This document shows positions 19,233-30,461 of a stretch of DNA of 64,000 bases, piece by piece. Position 1 is the stretch's first letter, and the number at the start of each line of letters is the position of its first letter. Under the pieces are notes generated by a model. That model searched no databases. It was not told the origin of the DNA and saw only the letters and a program-made list of their open reading frames with translations. Origin of the DNA: Pseudomonas maioricensis (GTDB lineage Bacteria; Pseudomonadota; Gammaproteobacteria; Pseudomonadales; Pseudomonadaceae); contig NZ_LOHG01000003.1 in the NCBI RefSeq assembly GCF_022790535.1, positions 367,747 to 431,746 of the forward strand, read 5' to 3'. Both the position numbers and the translations under genes were made by a program.

Positions 19233-19994
19233 TTACTTCTTGGTTCCAGCCGCTTTTACGTTGCGCTGACGCATGGCCTCGAACAGGCAAACACCTGTCG
19301 CGACCGATACGTTGAGGCTGCTGACACTGCCAGCCATCGGCAGGCGAACCAGATAATCGCAGTGTTCACGGGTCAGACGACGCATGCCTTTGCCTTCGGC
19401 ACCCATGATCAGGATGGTCGGGCCGGTCAGGTCCTGCTGATACAACTCCTGCTCAGCCTCCCCCGCCGTACCGACAACCCAAAGACCGCGCTGCTGGAGT
19501 TTTTCCAGGGTGCGGGCCAGGTTAGTTACAGCAACCAGAGGAATGACTTCAGCAGCGCCGCAAGCAACTTTACGCACGGCCGGAGTCAACGTTGCCGACT
19601 TGTCCTTGGGCACGACAACTGCCAAAGCACCAGCAGCATCAGCCGTGCGCAGGCACGCACCGAGGTTGTGCGGATCGGTTACGCCATCGAGCACAAGGAT
19701 CAGCGGGGCACCCTCGGTACGATCCAGCAATTCATCGAGCATTGCCTCGCCCCAGACCTGGCTAGGGCTGACTTCCGCAACAACACCCTGGTGAACACCT
19801 TCAACCCAGGCGTCCATTTCGCGACGCTCGGCCTGACCGATCGAAACACGATTTTCACCGGCCAGCGCGACCAGCACCTGAACGCGAGGATCATTACGAC
19901 CCTCGGCCAGCCAGATTTGCTTGACCCGCTTAGGGTGGTGACGTAACAACGCTTCTACAGCATGCACGCCGTAGATTTTTTCCAACGAACTCAT
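19233..19994 (-). CDS. rlmB: 23S rRNA (guanosine-2'-O-)-methyltransferase RlmB
   Basis: 253 residues of the SpoU/TrmH (SPOUT) family. An N-terminal substrate-binding domain (about 1-75) precedes the trefoil-knot core with motif 1 NLGACLRTADAAG, motif 2 ILIMGAEGKGM and motif 3 LPMAGSVSSLNVSVATG. It methylates G2251 in the ribosomal P-loop of 23S rRNA (E. coli numbering). The ATG overlaps the rnr stop by four bases (ATGA), the usual rnr-rlmB coupling. Confidence 0.96.
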   Translation of the reverse strand: MSSLEKIYGVHAVEALLRHHPKRVKQIWLAEGRNDPRVQVLVALAGENRVSIGQAERREMDAWVEGVHQGVVAEVSPSQVWGEAMLDELLDRTEGAPLILVLDGVTDPHNLGACLRTADAAGALAVVVPKDKSATLTPAVRKVACGAAEVIPLVAVTNLARTLEKLQQRGLWVVGTAGEAEQELYQQDLTGPTILIMGAEGKGMRRLTREHCDYLVRLPMAGSVSSLNVSVATGVCLFEAMRQRNVKAAGTKK

Positions 19995-22621
19995 GACTTG
20001 GCCTTAGGCTTGCGCACCCCGCCGCTCTTCGCGGCGGGTGCAGAGCCCGCTTTAGGCGGGCCTTTACGGTGTTTACTGGGCTTAGCAGGTCTGTCCGACG
20101 AAGGGGCAGAACCAGCTTTACCGGACTTTCCCGACGATGCCTTGCTACCACCCTTCGCTTCAGCCAGCAGAGCCTGTTTCAGTTCGCGGCTTTTACGCAC
20201 TTCAGCGTTTTTCGCGGCTGCATCGCTAGGCCGGTAGGCCTCTGGCTCGGCGCTGGCCTTGGCTTTAGCCTTTGCCGGACGCTTGCTCGGCGTACGCTCC
20301 GGAGCAGCGGCTTTTTCAACAGCCTGCGGCTCGGCGCCGCGACGCTTGCGGCCAATCGGCGCGCTGATGGTTTTTTCGGCCATTTCGAAGTCGATCTTGC
20401 GCTCATCCAGATCAACACGCATGACGCGCACTTCAACGGTATCGCCCAAACGGAAGCTGCGACCGGTGCGCTCGCCCGCCAGGCGGTGATGCAGCGGATC
20501 GAAATGATAATAATCGCCCGGCAAAGCGGTGACGTGCACCAGACCTTCGACATAGATATCAGTCAGTTCAACAAACAGACCAAAACCAGTCACAGCGGTG
20601 ATCACCCCAGGGAAAGACTCGCCTACGCGGTCTTTCATGAACTCACATTTGAGCCAGTTGACCACGTCACGCGTAGCTTCATCGGCGCGGCGCTCGTTCA
20701 TCGAACACTGCTCACCCAACTGCTCGAGAATGGCATCGTCGTACGGATAGATACGAGCTTTCGGGATTACGGCAGCACCCGCTCGGCGCACGTGCGGCGT
20801 GTCCTGCTTCGAGCGGATCACACTGCGGATTGCGCGGTGAGTCAGCAAGTCCGGATAACGGCGAATCGGCGAGGTAAAGTGGGTATACGCCTCGTAATTC
20901 AAGCCGAAGTGGCCGTTGTTGTCAGAGCTGTATACCGCCTGACTCAACGAACGCAGCATGACGGTCTGAATCAGGTGATAGTCCGGACGATCCCGAACAG
21001 TCTCAAGCAGTGCCTGATAATCCTTCGGAGTTGGACCGTCCTTGCCTTTGTGCAGAGACAGACCCAGCTCACCGAGAAACGCACGGAGTTTTTCCAGACG
21101 CTCGGGTGGCGGACCATCGTGCACGCGGTACAGAGCAGGAATTTCGTGCTTCTTGAGGAACTCGGCAGTGGCTACGTTAGCAGCCAGCATGCACTCCTCG
21201 ATCAGCTTGTGTGCGTCGTTACGAGTGGTCGGGCGGATTTCAGCGATCTTGCGCTCGGTACCGAAAATGATCCGGGTTTCCTGCGTTTCAAAATCGATCG
21301 CGCCGCGCGTATGACGAGCACCCAGCAACACCTTGTACAGCGCATAAAGCTGCTTCAGGTGAGGCAGCACGTCCGGGTATTCGCCACGCAACTGGCGAGC
21401 GTCGCTGCTTTTCGGCTGCTCCAGCATGGTGCTGACTTTGTTGTAAGTCAGGCGGGCATGGGAGTGGATGACAGCCTCATAGAACACGTAATCAGTCATC
21501 TCGCCAGTTTTGGAGATGGTCATCTCACAAACCATGGCCAGGCGATCAACGTGCGGATTCAGCGAGCACAAGCCGTTGGAAAGCTGCTCAGGCAGCATTG
21601 GCACGACCCGCTCAGGGAAGTAAACCGAGGTGCCACGCACCTGCGACTCGGCATCCAGAGCAGAACCGATCTTCACGTAGCTCGACACGTCAGCGATAGC
21701 GACGTAAAGCTTCCAGCCGCCCGAGAACAGGCGCAGTTTGCCGGGTTTGGCTTCGCAATAAACCGCATCGTCGAAGTCGCGAGCATCTTCACCGTCAATG
21801 GTGACGAACGGTAGATGGCGCAGGTCGACGCGATTTTCTTTGTCTTTTTCTTCAACTTCCGGCTTGAGCCTGGCGGCTTCTTTGAGCACGGCCTCTGGCC
21901 AGACGTGAGGAATATCGTAGGTGCGCAGTGCAACATCGATTTCCATGCCGGGAGCCATGTAGTTGCCCACGACTTCGACGATATCGCCCTGAGGCTGGAA
22001 GCGCGGTGTTGGCCAGTGGGTGATTTTCACCTCTACGAACTGACCGATCTTCGCGTTGTTGTTACGACCCGGTGTGACCAGCACTTCCTGCTGGATTTTT
22101 GGATTGTCAGGAATGACAAAGCCAATGCCGGCCTCTTCGAAGTATCGACCGACCACGGTTTCGTGGGCACGGGAAATCACTTCGACGATCACACCTTCGC
22201 GGCGACCACGACGGTCCAGGCCGGAAACGCGCGCCAGAGCACGGTCGCCGTCGAACACCAGACGCATCTGGGCCGGACTCATGAACAGGTCGTCACTGCC
22301 GTCATCGGGTACCAGGAAGCCGAAACCATCACGATGCCCGGAGATACGCCCCAGGATCAGGTCCAGCTTGTCCACCGGGGCATAGGTGCCACGACGGGTG
22401 TAGATCAACTGAGCGTCGCGCTCCATGGCTCGCAAACGGCGGCGCAGGGCTTCGAACTGATCTTCAGTTGTCAGGCCAAATTCTTCCACCATCTGCTCAC
22501 GACTCGCAGGCGAACCGCGATCGGAGAGGTGAGCCAGAATCAATTCACGGCTGGGGATAGGGTTTTCGTATTTTTCCGCTTCACGAGCGGCCTCGGGATC
22601 GAGGGACTGCCAATCGGCCAT
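19991..22621 (-). CDS. rnr: Ribonuclease R
   Basis: 876 residues. An N-terminal helix-turn-helix-like region (about 25-75) and two cold-shock domains (about 80-240) lead to the RNB catalytic domain with the metal-binding acidic cluster DGEDARDFDD at 276-285, then an S1 domain (about 650-735) and a long lysine/alanine-rich basic tail to the end. It degrades structured RNA 3'-5', including rRNA and tmRNA-tagged messages. It is longer than E. coli RNase R mainly through that tail. Transcribed with rlmB. Confidence 0.97.
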   Translation of the reverse strand: MADWQSLDPEAAREAEKYENPIPSRELILAHLSDRGSPASREQMVEEFGLTTEDQFEALRRRLRAMERDAQLIYTRRGTYAPVDKLDLILGRISGHRDGFGFLVPDDGSDDLFMSPAQMRLVFDGDRALARVSGLDRRGRREGVIVEVISRAHETVVGRYFEEAGIGFVIPDNPKIQQEVLVTPGRNNNAKIGQFVEVKITHWPTPRFQPQGDIVEVVGNYMAPGMEIDVALRTYDIPHVWPEAVLKEAARLKPEVEEKDKENRVDLRHLPFVTIDGEDARDFDDAVYCEAKPGKLRLFSGGWKLYVAIADVSSYVKIGSALDAESQVRGTSVYFPERVVPMLPEQLSNGLCSLNPHVDRLAMVCEMTISKTGEMTDYVFYEAVIHSHARLTYNKVSTMLEQPKSSDARQLRGEYPDVLPHLKQLYALYKVLLGARHTRGAIDFETQETRIIFGTERKIAEIRPTTRNDAHKLIEECMLAANVATAEFLKKHEIPALYRVHDGPPPERLEKLRAFLGELGLSLHKGKDGPTPKDYQALLETVRDRPDYHLIQTVMLRSLSQAVYSSDNNGHFGLNYEAYTHFTSPIRRYPDLLTHRAIRSVIRSKQDTPHVRRAGAAVIPKARIYPYDDAILEQLGEQCSMNERRADEATRDVVNWLKCEFMKDRVGESFPGVITAVTGFGLFVELTDIYVEGLVHVTALPGDYYHFDPLHHRLAGERTGRSFRLGDTVEVRVMRVDLDERKIDFEMAEKTISAPIGRKRRGAEPQAVEKAAAPERTPSKRPAKAKAKASAEPEAYRPSDAAAKNAEVRKSRELKQALLAEAKGGSKASSGKSGKAGSAPSSDRPAKPSKHRKGPPKAGSAPAAKSGGVRKPKAKS

Positions 22622-22783
22622 TAGATAGTTTTCACCTTGTCTATATGCGGGCTAGTTTGGCATACACCTATTGAAACGGGAAATTTCACACTCGAACAGC
22701 AGTTGAAAAACCCGTGACCGGATGCAAAAAAGCCTTTGAATACACCGCCTGCGAATTTTTTCAAATATTTTAACCACTGGGGG

Positions 22784-22812
22784 TTTACAGTGCAAAAGGC
22801 GCTCCGTATAGT
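22784..22812 (+). promoter_or_regulatory. Sigma-70 promoter of the first tRNA-Leu
   Basis: TTTACA (-35) at 22784, a 17-base spacer and TATAGT (-10) at 22807, directly followed by GCGCGCC, a GC-rich discriminator typical of stringently controlled stable RNA genes. The same arrangement recurs before the second copy. Confidence 0.85.
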
Positions 22813-22846
22813 GCGCGCCATCGACAGGCAGACGCTTTTCGATGCT

Positions 22847-22933
22847 GCCCAGATGGTGAAATTGGTAGACACGCCAGCTTCAGGTGCTGGTGACCGCAAG
22901 GTCGTGGAAGTTCGAGTCTTCTTCTGGGCACCA
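22847..22933 (+). tRNA. tRNA-Leu (anticodon CAG), copy 1
   Basis: 87 bases with encoded CCA. Acceptor GCCCAGA pairs with TCTGGGC; the anticodon stem CCAGC/GCTGG encloses loop TTCAGGT, giving anticodon CAG, which reads CUG, the commonest leucine codon in Pseudomonas. There is a long class II variable arm (TGACCGCAAGGTCG) and a T-arm with TTCGAGTC. Confidence 0.97.
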
Positions 22934-22970
22934 ATTCAGAGCAACAGATTTCAAAATCTGGTGACTCACC

Positions 22971-22995
22971 AAAAACCCGCGAAAGCGGGTTTTTG
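22971..22995 (+). terminator. Rho-independent terminator of tRNA-Leu copy 1
   Basis: Perfect stem AAAAACCCGC/GCGGGTTTTT with a GAAA tetraloop, ending in a T run. Confidence 0.9.
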
Positions 22996-23079
22996 CATTT
23001 CAGGGTTTGGGTTGGCTTTTAGTTTTATGCTTTTTTGTTTCCTGAAGCTGAAAAGCATTTATTAAAACCAAAACAGGGG

Positions 23080-23108
23080 TTTACAGATCAAAAACCGCTC
23101 CGTATAGT
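23080..23108 (+). promoter_or_regulatory. Sigma-70 promoter of the second tRNA-Leu
   Basis: TTTACA at 23080, 17-base spacer, TATAGT at 23103, with flanks GGGG before the -35 and GCGC after the -10 as in copy 1. The second gene therefore has its own promoter behind the terminator of the first. Confidence 0.85.
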
Positions 23109-23143
23109 GCGCTCCATCAACGGCGTGCAACGCTGCTGATGCT

Positions 23144-23230
23144 GCCCAGATGGTGAAATTGGTAGACACGCCAGCTTCAGGTGCTGGTGACCGCAAGGTC
23201 GTGGAAGTTCGAGTCTTCTTCTGGGCACCA
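23144..23230 (+). tRNA. tRNA-Leu (anticodon CAG), copy 2
   Basis: Identical over all 87 bases to copy 1, 297 bases downstream, including the encoded CCA and anticodon CAG. A tandem duplication that carried the promoter core along. Confidence 0.97.
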
Positions 23231-23237
23231 ATTCAAA

Positions 23238-23264
23238 CAAAACCGAGCCATGTGCTCGGTTTTG
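23238..23264 (+). terminator. Rho-independent terminator of tRNA-Leu copy 2
   Basis: Stem CAAAACCGAGC/GCTCGGTTTTG with loop CATGT, directly after the CCA end. Confidence 0.85.
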
Positions 23265-23308
23265 TGCTTTCTGGGGTTTGGAAAAAGTTACTGAGTTGAC
23301 GCAAAACC

Positions 23309-23396
23309 TGTGGGAGCGGTGCTTGCCCGCGATAAGGGCGACGCGATCTAAAGTGAATCGCATCCAGCCTTATCGCGGGCAAGCACCGCTCCCACA
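23309..23396. repeat. REP inverted pair (GCTTGCCCGCG arm type)
   Basis: TGTGGGAGCGGTGCTTGCCC and its exact complement, with CGCGATAAG/CTTATCGCG extending the arms inward. It lies between the tRNA genes and the end of the convergent chemoreceptor gene. Confidence 0.9.
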
Positions 23397-23422
23397 AAAG
23401 CCCATCATAGCCGCCCCACTCG

Positions 23423-25357
23423 CTACGCCCGGAACTGCCCCAGACTCGCCTTCAACTGCGCAGCCAGGCCATCCAGCACTTTGCCGCTCGCCGTAGTCTC
23501 TTCGACGACCTGCGCCGCACGCTGAGCCTGGGCATGAATCACCTCGACACGCCCTCTCACCGCGTGAGCACCTTCGGCCTGATGCACTGCTGCCTTGGTT
23601 GCCAGACCAATCGCCGCATGCACCTGCTCTACAGATTCTTGAACCGTCTGCTGCAATCTGGCGCTGTTGCGCAGCACTGTCAGCCCCTCATTAGCCTGCC
23701 GTCCAGCCAGACCAATGGCCGCCACCGCTTCTTTCGCACCCGACTGCAAAGCACCGATGTGCGCCTGAATATCCCCAGTGGAGCTTTGCGTCTTGCTCGC
23801 CAGTGCACGAACCTCGTCTGCCACCACAGCAAAGCCTCGACCCGTCTCACCTGCACGCGCCGCCTCAATGGCTGCGTTCAACGCCAGCAAATTGGTCTGT
23901 TCGGCAATGCCATGAATCACTTCCAGCACCACTTCGATCTGCTCGCTTTGCTGAGCGAGCCGCTCAATGACTTTAGAACCAGTCTCGACCTGACCGGCCA
24001 GAGCCTCGATCAACCCACCGACCTGATTTGAGGTACGCGTGTTTTCATCGGTTGCCTGACGAATATCCACTACCTGCCGCAAAGCTGCCTGCATCGCGTG
24101 GCTCTCGGACTGAGCCTCTTCAGCCATATGCTCAAGGGCTTGCAGACTCGCAGCAACTTCATCGCGCTGCAGCGCTGCAGCAGCTCCCGCACCGGCGTTA
24201 CGCTGGCTCATCGCATTGATTTCAACACCCGTGCGCTGCGCCACATCCCCTGCCTCGCGGACAATCGGTTGAAGCTTGGCGACAAAACGATTGACCGCGG
24301 CGGCCATGTCGCCAATTTCGTCTTTGCTGTCGAGCTTGACCCGCTTGGTCAGATCACCCTCGCCAGCTGCCAGATCATCCAGCGCTGCGATCAACAACAG
24401 CAGCTTGTTGACGACCCGACGACCCAACACTACCGCCAACACCAACAGTACCCCCAGCCCGACCAGCGCCAGACCCATGCCGATCCGCCAGCGCAGTGTT
24501 TCAGATGCTTCCTTTACTGCTGACGCCGTGTTGGTCGCCATGGCCGAAGCGGCCGTTTGAGCGGAATCCAGACGCGCTCGCAGTGCCGCCGAGCTATCTT
24601 TCGAGGCACCTCCAAGACTTTCAGAGACTAACTGCCCGCCACTGGTGATAAGCGTTGCAAAACGCTTGTCCAGAGCAGCAAGGTTCTCTTCAACTGCGGA
24701 AGTGGAAACACCCATACGCACCTTGCCGATTTCGACCCCGTTCGGGCTTATCGAAGCTTCAACGTAGTAAACCGATGCGTCGTTTTTGGCCGCACTAAGC
24801 ACCTTATCCATGGCCCGCTCACCTTCTCCCTTGGCAAGCAACGCCTGGATAAGAGGGTTTTCGCGATTCAGGTAGCGGGTTAGATGCTCTCCTGCCGCAT
24901 CGTCATAAACCACGAACAACACATTGGGATTACGCTGCGCGCGACGGGCAAACTCGGAGAGCGTTGGCGTATCGTTATCCCACATGGCGCGAGGCGCCAC
25001 AGCAGCGAGAAGCTCCGCCATATCAGTAGCGGACTCTTTCAGGTCTTTTTCAAGAGTGGCACGCAATTGCCCCTGCTCGCCTTTCAAGCGATCAGCCAGA
25101 CCGGCACTCAGGCGCTGACTGGTACTGGTCGAGAGACTGTCGAGACTGGAGGTTACTTCGCGACTGGCTTGCTCCAGTTCGGTAGACAAGTGTTGCGAAT
25201 CTACCCCAAGACGACTCGCAAGATCGGCTTCAAGCGCCGTAACAGTGCTCCGGGTAAGAGCGACCGCAACGAGCACCTGCACCAAAAGAGCGACACCCAA
25301 GGCAATAAACACGGGACGCAGCAAGCGGCTGCGCAAAAGAGAAAGGACAGCTGACAC
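23423..25357 (-). CDS. Methyl-accepting chemotaxis protein
   Basis: 644 residues. TM1 is at about 17-34, a periplasmic, mostly helical sensor region runs to about 290, TM2 ([18 protein letters not shown]) is at about 292-315, then a HAMP domain and a cytoplasmic coiled-coil signalling domain whose hairpin tip [19 protein letters not shown] is near residue 495. It would control a CheA kinase; the ligand is not predictable. No C-terminal NWETF-type CheR/CheB tether. Start: GTG at 25357 with GGAGG eight bases before it; an ATG six codons upstream (MVEGFP) is the alternative. It stands alone between a tRNA pair and purA, with no chemotaxis genes nearby. Confidence 0.9.
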   Translation of the reverse strand: MSAVLSLLRSRLLRPVFIALGVALLVQVLVAVALTRSTVTALEADLASRLGVDSQHLSTELEQASREVTSSLDSLSTSTSQRLSAGLADRLKGEQGQLRATLEKDLKESATDMAELLAAVAPRAMWDNDTPTLSEFARRAQRNPNVLFVVYDDAAGEHLTRYLNRENPLIQALLAKGEGERAMDKVLSAAKNDASVYYVEASISPNGVEIGKVRMGVSTSAVEENLAALDKRFATLITSGGQLVSESLGGASKDSSAALRARLDSAQTAASAMATNTASAVKEASETLRWRIGMGLALVGLGVLLVLAVVLGRRVVNKLLLLIAALDDLAAGEGDLTKRVKLDSKDEIGDMAAAVNRFVAKLQPIVREAGDVAQRTGVEINAMSQRNAGAGAAAALQRDEVAASLQALEHMAEEAQSESHAMQAALRQVVDIRQATDENTRTSNQVGGLIEALAGQVETGSKVIERLAQQSEQIEVVLEVIHGIAEQTNLLALNAAIEAARAGETGRGFAVVADEVRALASKTQSSTGDIQAHIGALQSGAKEAVAAIGLAGRQANEGLTVLRNSARLQQTVQESVEQVHAAIGLATKAAVHQAEGAHAVRGRVEVIHAQAQRAAQVVEETTASGKVLDGLAAQLKASLGQFRA

Positions 25358-25456
25358 GGGGAATCCCTCCACCATCGGCGCCATTAAAATGATGGCACCT
25401 TTTCTGACGCTTATTACAGCAATCGCCGTGCCGTTCCGGTGGTCACGGTAAAACAG

Positions 25457-25493
25457 AAAAAACAAAGGGCCGCATAAGCGACCCTTTGTTTTT
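25457..25493 (-). terminator. Rho-independent terminator of purA
   Basis: On the minus strand AAACAAAGGG and CCCTTTGTTT pair around a short GC-containing loop, followed by TTTTTTCTGTTTT. It lies 15 bases beyond the purA stop. Confidence 0.85.
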
Positions 25494-25507
25494 ATTTCAA
25501 CGACTTA

Positions 25508-26815
<1,308 letters not shown>

Positions 26816-26854
26816 TCACGCAAACTTGGTGTCGGCGGCCGCCGACAGGAAAAC

Positions 26855-28042
26855 TCAAGAAGCCAGCGGCACGACTTGCCAACGCTCGCCATGCTGAATC
26901 AATTGCCGATCACAATCGGCCTCACGCGCTGCAGCCACCAGCTGCCCAGGCAATGCCTGCACAACACGCTGACCTTCACTGCGCAACTGACAAACCTGCT
27001 GCCAGAGTGCTGCATCCGTACTGTCCGGCATCCAGATACCGCCGGAAGGCAATTCGATTTCCGCACGACCCAATGTCACGAGGGTTTTCAGGTCCGTGGA
27101 AAAACCGGTGGCCGGGCGAGCCCGACCGAAATCCGCACCGATGTCGTCATAGCGACCGCCCTGAGCAATGGATTGACCCACGCCCGGAACGAACACGGCG
27201 AAAACAACACCCGTGTGATAGTGATAACCGCGCAGTTCACCGAGGTCGAAGTACAACGGTAGCTCAGGGAAGCGGGTCGCAAGACGCTCAGCCACAGTCA
27301 GCAGGTCATCAAGCGCTGCCAGCACCGGCGCCGGCGCACTGGCCAGACGATCGCGGGCCGCAGCCAGCACTTCACGACCGCCGCACAGATCGACCAGCGC
27401 ACGCAGCATGGACGCCAGGTCAGCAGGCAGATTGGCAGTCAGCTCGATCACTTCGTCGATAGCCTTGCGCTGCAGGGCATCAAACAGCAATTGCTCGACC
27501 TCGCCAGACAAACCAGCTGCGCGTGCCAGACCACGGTAGATACCCACGTGACCAAGGTCCATGTGCACATCTGGCACATCGGCCAGTTGCAGCATGGCCA
27601 GCATCAAGCTGATGACTTCAACGTCGCTGCTTGGGCTCGCATCACCGTACAACTCCGCGCCCAGCTGAATCGGGCTGCGAGAAGAAGACAGGGCACGCGG
27701 CTGCGCATGCAGCACGCTACCGGCGTAGCACAGACGGCTCGGGCCCTCACGGCGCAGGGTATGCGCATCGATGCGCGCCACTTGCGGCGTGATGTCGGCG
27801 CGAAAACCCATTTGCCGACCGGACTGCGGGTCGATCACTTTGAAGGTGCGCAGATCAAGGTCGGAGCCCGCGCCAGTGAGCAAGGATTCAAGGTATTCGA
27901 TATGAGGGGTAACTACGAATTCATAGCCCCAGCTCTGGAACAGATCCAACACCTGACGACGCGCTACTTCAATGCGCGCCGCTTCAGGTGGCAGTACTTC
28001 TTCGATGCCATCTGGTAGCAGCCAGCGGTCAACCGTTGCCAT
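26855..28042 (-). CDS. hisZ: ATP phosphoribosyltransferase regulatory subunit HisZ
   Basis: 395 residues, a class II histidyl-tRNA-synthetase-like fold ([19 protein letters not shown] start) without the tRNA-binding C-terminal domain. HisZ associates with the short-form HisG and is needed for the first step of histidine synthesis; the short HisG is expected elsewhere in the genome. Start ATG at 28042 with a GGAAAGG site. It lies between the hflC terminator and purA, so it should have its own promoter in the preceding 280 bases. Confidence 0.95.
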   Translation of the reverse strand: MATVDRWLLPDGIEEVLPPEAARIEVARRQVLDLFQSWGYEFVVTPHIEYLESLLTGAGSDLDLRTFKVIDPQSGRQMGFRADITPQVARIDAHTLRREGPSRLCYAGSVLHAQPRALSSSRSPIQLGAELYGDASPSSDVEVISLMLAMLQLADVPDVHMDLGHVGIYRGLARAAGLSGEVEQLLFDALQRKAIDEVIELTANLPADLASMLRALVDLCGGREVLAAARDRLASAPAPVLAALDDLLTVAERLATRFPELPLYFDLGELRGYHYHTGVVFAVFVPGVGQSIAQGGRYDDIGADFGRARPATGFSTDLKTLVTLGRAEIELPSGGIWMPDSTDAALWQQVCQLRSEGQRVVQALPGQLVAAAREADCDRQLIQHGERWQVVPLAS

Positions 28043-28107
28043 TACGCCTTTCCCCTATGATCCGGGCGACCCGCGCCGAGGCGGGCCTTGAGTAAAGCAG
28101 AGAGTGG

Positions 28108-28185
28108 TCAGGTGCTGCGCGCATTCTTGCGGGCACGGCGAGCGCCCGAGAATGGCTCTTTCAGACCACTGTCCTCGAAAATCAT
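28108..28185 (-). CDS. Candidate 25-residue micro-ORF upstream of hisZ
   Basis: ATG at 28185 to TGA at 28108 encodes MIFEDSGLKEPFSGARRARK followed by NARST, a short peptide with a basic C-terminus. Its third-codon positions are GC-rich like those of real genes here. No good ribosome binding site is seen. It lies in the 281-base hflC-hisZ gap, after the hflC terminator. It may be a small protein, a leader peptide, or chance. Confidence 0.25.
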   Translation of the reverse strand: MIFEDSGLKEPFSGARRARKNARST

Positions 28186-28218
28186 GCCACTGCCGTGGCC
28201 AATCAATCGTGCAGACGC

Positions 28219-28242
28219 AAAAAAGCCGGGAATTTCCCGGCT
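28219..28242 (-). terminator. Rho-independent terminator after hflC
   Basis: On the minus strand AGCCGGG-AAATT-CCCGGCT followed by TTTTT. It marks the end of the hfq-hflX-hflK-hflC transcription unit. Confidence 0.9.
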
Positions 28243-28323
28243 GCCGCATCATACACACGTTTTACCGCATGATCACCCCGCCAGACGGTTTTGCCGCCCG
28301 GCGGGTGAATTGCAGCTTTCAGA

Positions 28324-29193
28324 TCACGGCTTGGATTTTTCCAGGTAGCGGAAGAAATCGCTGCTCGGATCCAGAACCATCACGTCACTCTTGTTCGCGA
28401 AGCTTTCACGGTAGGCACGCAGGCTGCGGTAGAACGCATAGAACTCCTGATCCTGACCGTACGCCTTGGAGTAGATCGCGGAAGCTTGTGCATCACCATC
28501 ACCGCGCGCCTCTTCCGACTCGCGATAGGCTTCAGCCAACAACACACGACGCTGACGATCGGCGTCGGCACGAATACCTTCAGCCAGCTCGTTACCCTTG
28601 GCACGATGCTCACGCGCTTCACGTTCACGCTCGGTACTCATCCGCTCGAAAACGCTGCGGTTCACTTCCTTCGGCAAGTCGATAGCCTTGACCCGAACGT
28701 CGATAACCTCGATGCCCAGTTCCTTGCTCGCCATGGCATTCAACGAGGCAGTGATGTCAGCCATCAACGCGTCACGCTCGCCCGACACAGCTTCGTGCAG
28801 GGTGCGCTTACCGAACTGGTCACGCAGACCGGATTCGAGACGACGCGACAGACGCTCATCAGCGATTTGCTTGAGGCCGGATGTAGCCGTGTAGAACACT
28901 TCTGCATCCTTCACACGCCACTTGGCGTAGGCATCAACCATGACCGCTTTCTTTTCCAGCGTCAGGAAACGTTGAGTCGGTGCGTCCAGCGTCAGCAGGC
29001 GACCATCAAACTTGCGCACCTGGTTGACGTAAGGAATCTTCACGTGCAGACCCGGTTGAATATTGGGCTCAACCACGCGGCCAAATTGCAGCATTACGGC
29101 ACGTTCGGTCTGGGACACGATAAACAAGCTGTTCCAGGCAACCACTGCCAGCACCACAGCAACAATCAGGGCGATCAGCGATTTATTGCTCAT
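28324..29193 (-). CDS. hflC: FtsH protease modulator HflC
   Basis: 289 residues. One N-terminal membrane helix (about 6-22, LIALIVAVVLAVVAWNSLFIV) is followed by a periplasmic SPFH/band 7 domain and a long coiled coil. With HflK it forms the large cage around the FtsH membrane protease and limits its access to substrates. The ATG overlaps the hflK stop by one base. Confidence 0.96.
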   Translation of the reverse strand: MSNKSLIALIVAVVLAVVAWNSLFIVSQTERAVMLQFGRVVEPNIQPGLHVKIPYVNQVRKFDGRLLTLDAPTQRFLTLEKKAVMVDAYAKWRVKDAEVFYTATSGLKQIADERLSRRLESGLRDQFGKRTLHEAVSGERDALMADITASLNAMASKELGIEVIDVRVKAIDLPKEVNRSVFERMSTEREREAREHRAKGNELAEGIRADADRQRRVLLAEAYRESEEARGDGDAQASAIYSKAYGQDQEFYAFYRSLRAYRESFANKSDVMVLDPSSDFFRYLEKSKP

Positions 29194-30365
29194 CAGCGAG
29201 TCTCCCTTGTACGCGGCTGCTGAATCTCTGCGGCGCGGGCACCAACATCAGCTCCAGCAGTGTTTGCACCGGTAGTCGGGGCAGTGCTGTTACCACTACG
29301 GCCATTTTCGATCATCTTGTCGAGCGGCAGATAAAGCAGGTTGTTCTGCCCTTTATCACCGGTCACCAGCACTTTGCTGGTATTGGTGAACAGCTCTTGC
29401 ATGGTGTCCAGATACAGACGCTCACGCGTCACTTCCGGAGCCTTGCGATACTCGGCAACCAGCTTGGTAAAGCGATCAGCTTCACCTTTAGCGCGCGAGA
29501 TCACTTCGTCACGATAGCCGTTAGCGTCTTCGATAATGCGCTGAGCCTGACCGCGTGCTTCCGGGATTACACCGTTAGCGTAGGTTTCAGCCTGGTTACG
29601 CGAACGCTGCTCGTCTTCACGGGCACGAATCACGTCATCGAATGCTTCCTGAACTTCACGTGGCGCAGCAGCGCTTTGTACGTTCACCTGAGTCACCGTG
29701 ATACCGGTGCGATAGGTATCGAGGAAGCGTTGCAGACGCTCCTTGATTTCGCTCGCCATCAGCTCACGACCTTCAGTCAGCACTTGGTCCATGGCAGTGG
29801 AACCCACGACATGGCGCAGGGCACTTTCAGTGGCGTGCTGCAGACTGACTTCCGGCTGATCAACGTTCAGCACGAAATCACGCAGGTTGGAAATCTTGTA
29901 CTGCACAGTCAGCGGCACTTCGACGATGTTTTCGTCTTCAGTCAGCATCTGGCCTTGTTTGCTGTAGGCACGTTCGCGAGTCACGTTTTCCATGTACTTG
30001 CGATCGAATGGCGGGAAATAGATATTAAGACCCGAGCCTACTGTCTCGTGGTACTGACCGAAGCGCAGCACGACGGCCTGCTCCTGCTCGTCCACAACGT
30101 AAATGGCGCTGTACAGCCAGATCGCGACCAGCACGACCAGACCAATGCCCAGCAAGCCGACACCGCCACCCTTGCCAGGGTTGCTGTCACCACCACCGTC
30201 ACCACCACTGCGTTTCTTACCACCACCGAACAACCCATTCAGGCTTTCCTGCAGCTTTCGGAAGGCCTCGTCGAGATCCGGTGGCCCCTTGCGGTCGCCG
30301 CCCTTGCGCTTACCACCCCAAGGATCCTGATTATTCGAGTTGCCACCCGGCTCATTCCAAGCCAT
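29193..30365 (-). CDS. hflK: FtsH protease modulator HflK
   Basis: 390 residues. A glycine/asparagine-rich cytosolic N-terminus (AWNEPGGNSNNQDPWGG, then a GGGKKRSGGDGGGD stretch) precedes one membrane helix (about 62-85), the SPFH domain and a helical region, ending in a low-complexity Ala/Thr/Gly tail. Partner of HflC. The ATG at 30365 has GGAGAG before it; the frame extends eight codons further without support. Confidence 0.96.
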   Translation of the reverse strand: MAWNEPGGNSNNQDPWGGKRKGGDRKGPPDLDEAFRKLQESLNGLFGGGKKRSGGDGGGDSNPGKGGGVGLLGIGLVVLVAIWLYSAIYVVDEQEQAVVLRFGQYHETVGSGLNIYFPPFDRKYMENVTRERAYSKQGQMLTEDENIVEVPLTVQYKISNLRDFVLNVDQPEVSLQHATESALRHVVGSTAMDQVLTEGRELMASEIKERLQRFLDTYRTGITVTQVNVQSAAAPREVQEAFDDVIRAREDEQRSRNQAETYANGVIPEARGQAQRIIEDANGYRDEVISRAKGEADRFTKLVAEYRKAPEVTRERLYLDTMQELFTNTSKVLVTGDKGQNNLLYLPLDKMIENGRSGNSTAPTTGANTAGADVGARAAEIQQPRTRETR

Positions 30366-30461
30366 AGCGCTCTCCATCTGATAAAGCAAAGACGCGCCCG
30401 CGGCGCGCCGACCAATGCTACAGAATGCCCAAGAGAGCCGTACAACGGCTTTCTCACGCTT

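Noticed and set aside
20069..21814. 581-codon open frame antisense to rnr
   Set aside because: RNase R is complete on the minus strand with catalytic residues; the plus frame has no motif or ribosome binding site.
28055..28258. 67-codon minus-strand frame between hisZ and hflC
   Set aside because: It crosses the hflC terminator hairpin, has no ribosome binding site and is of odd composition (Cys- and Pro-rich).
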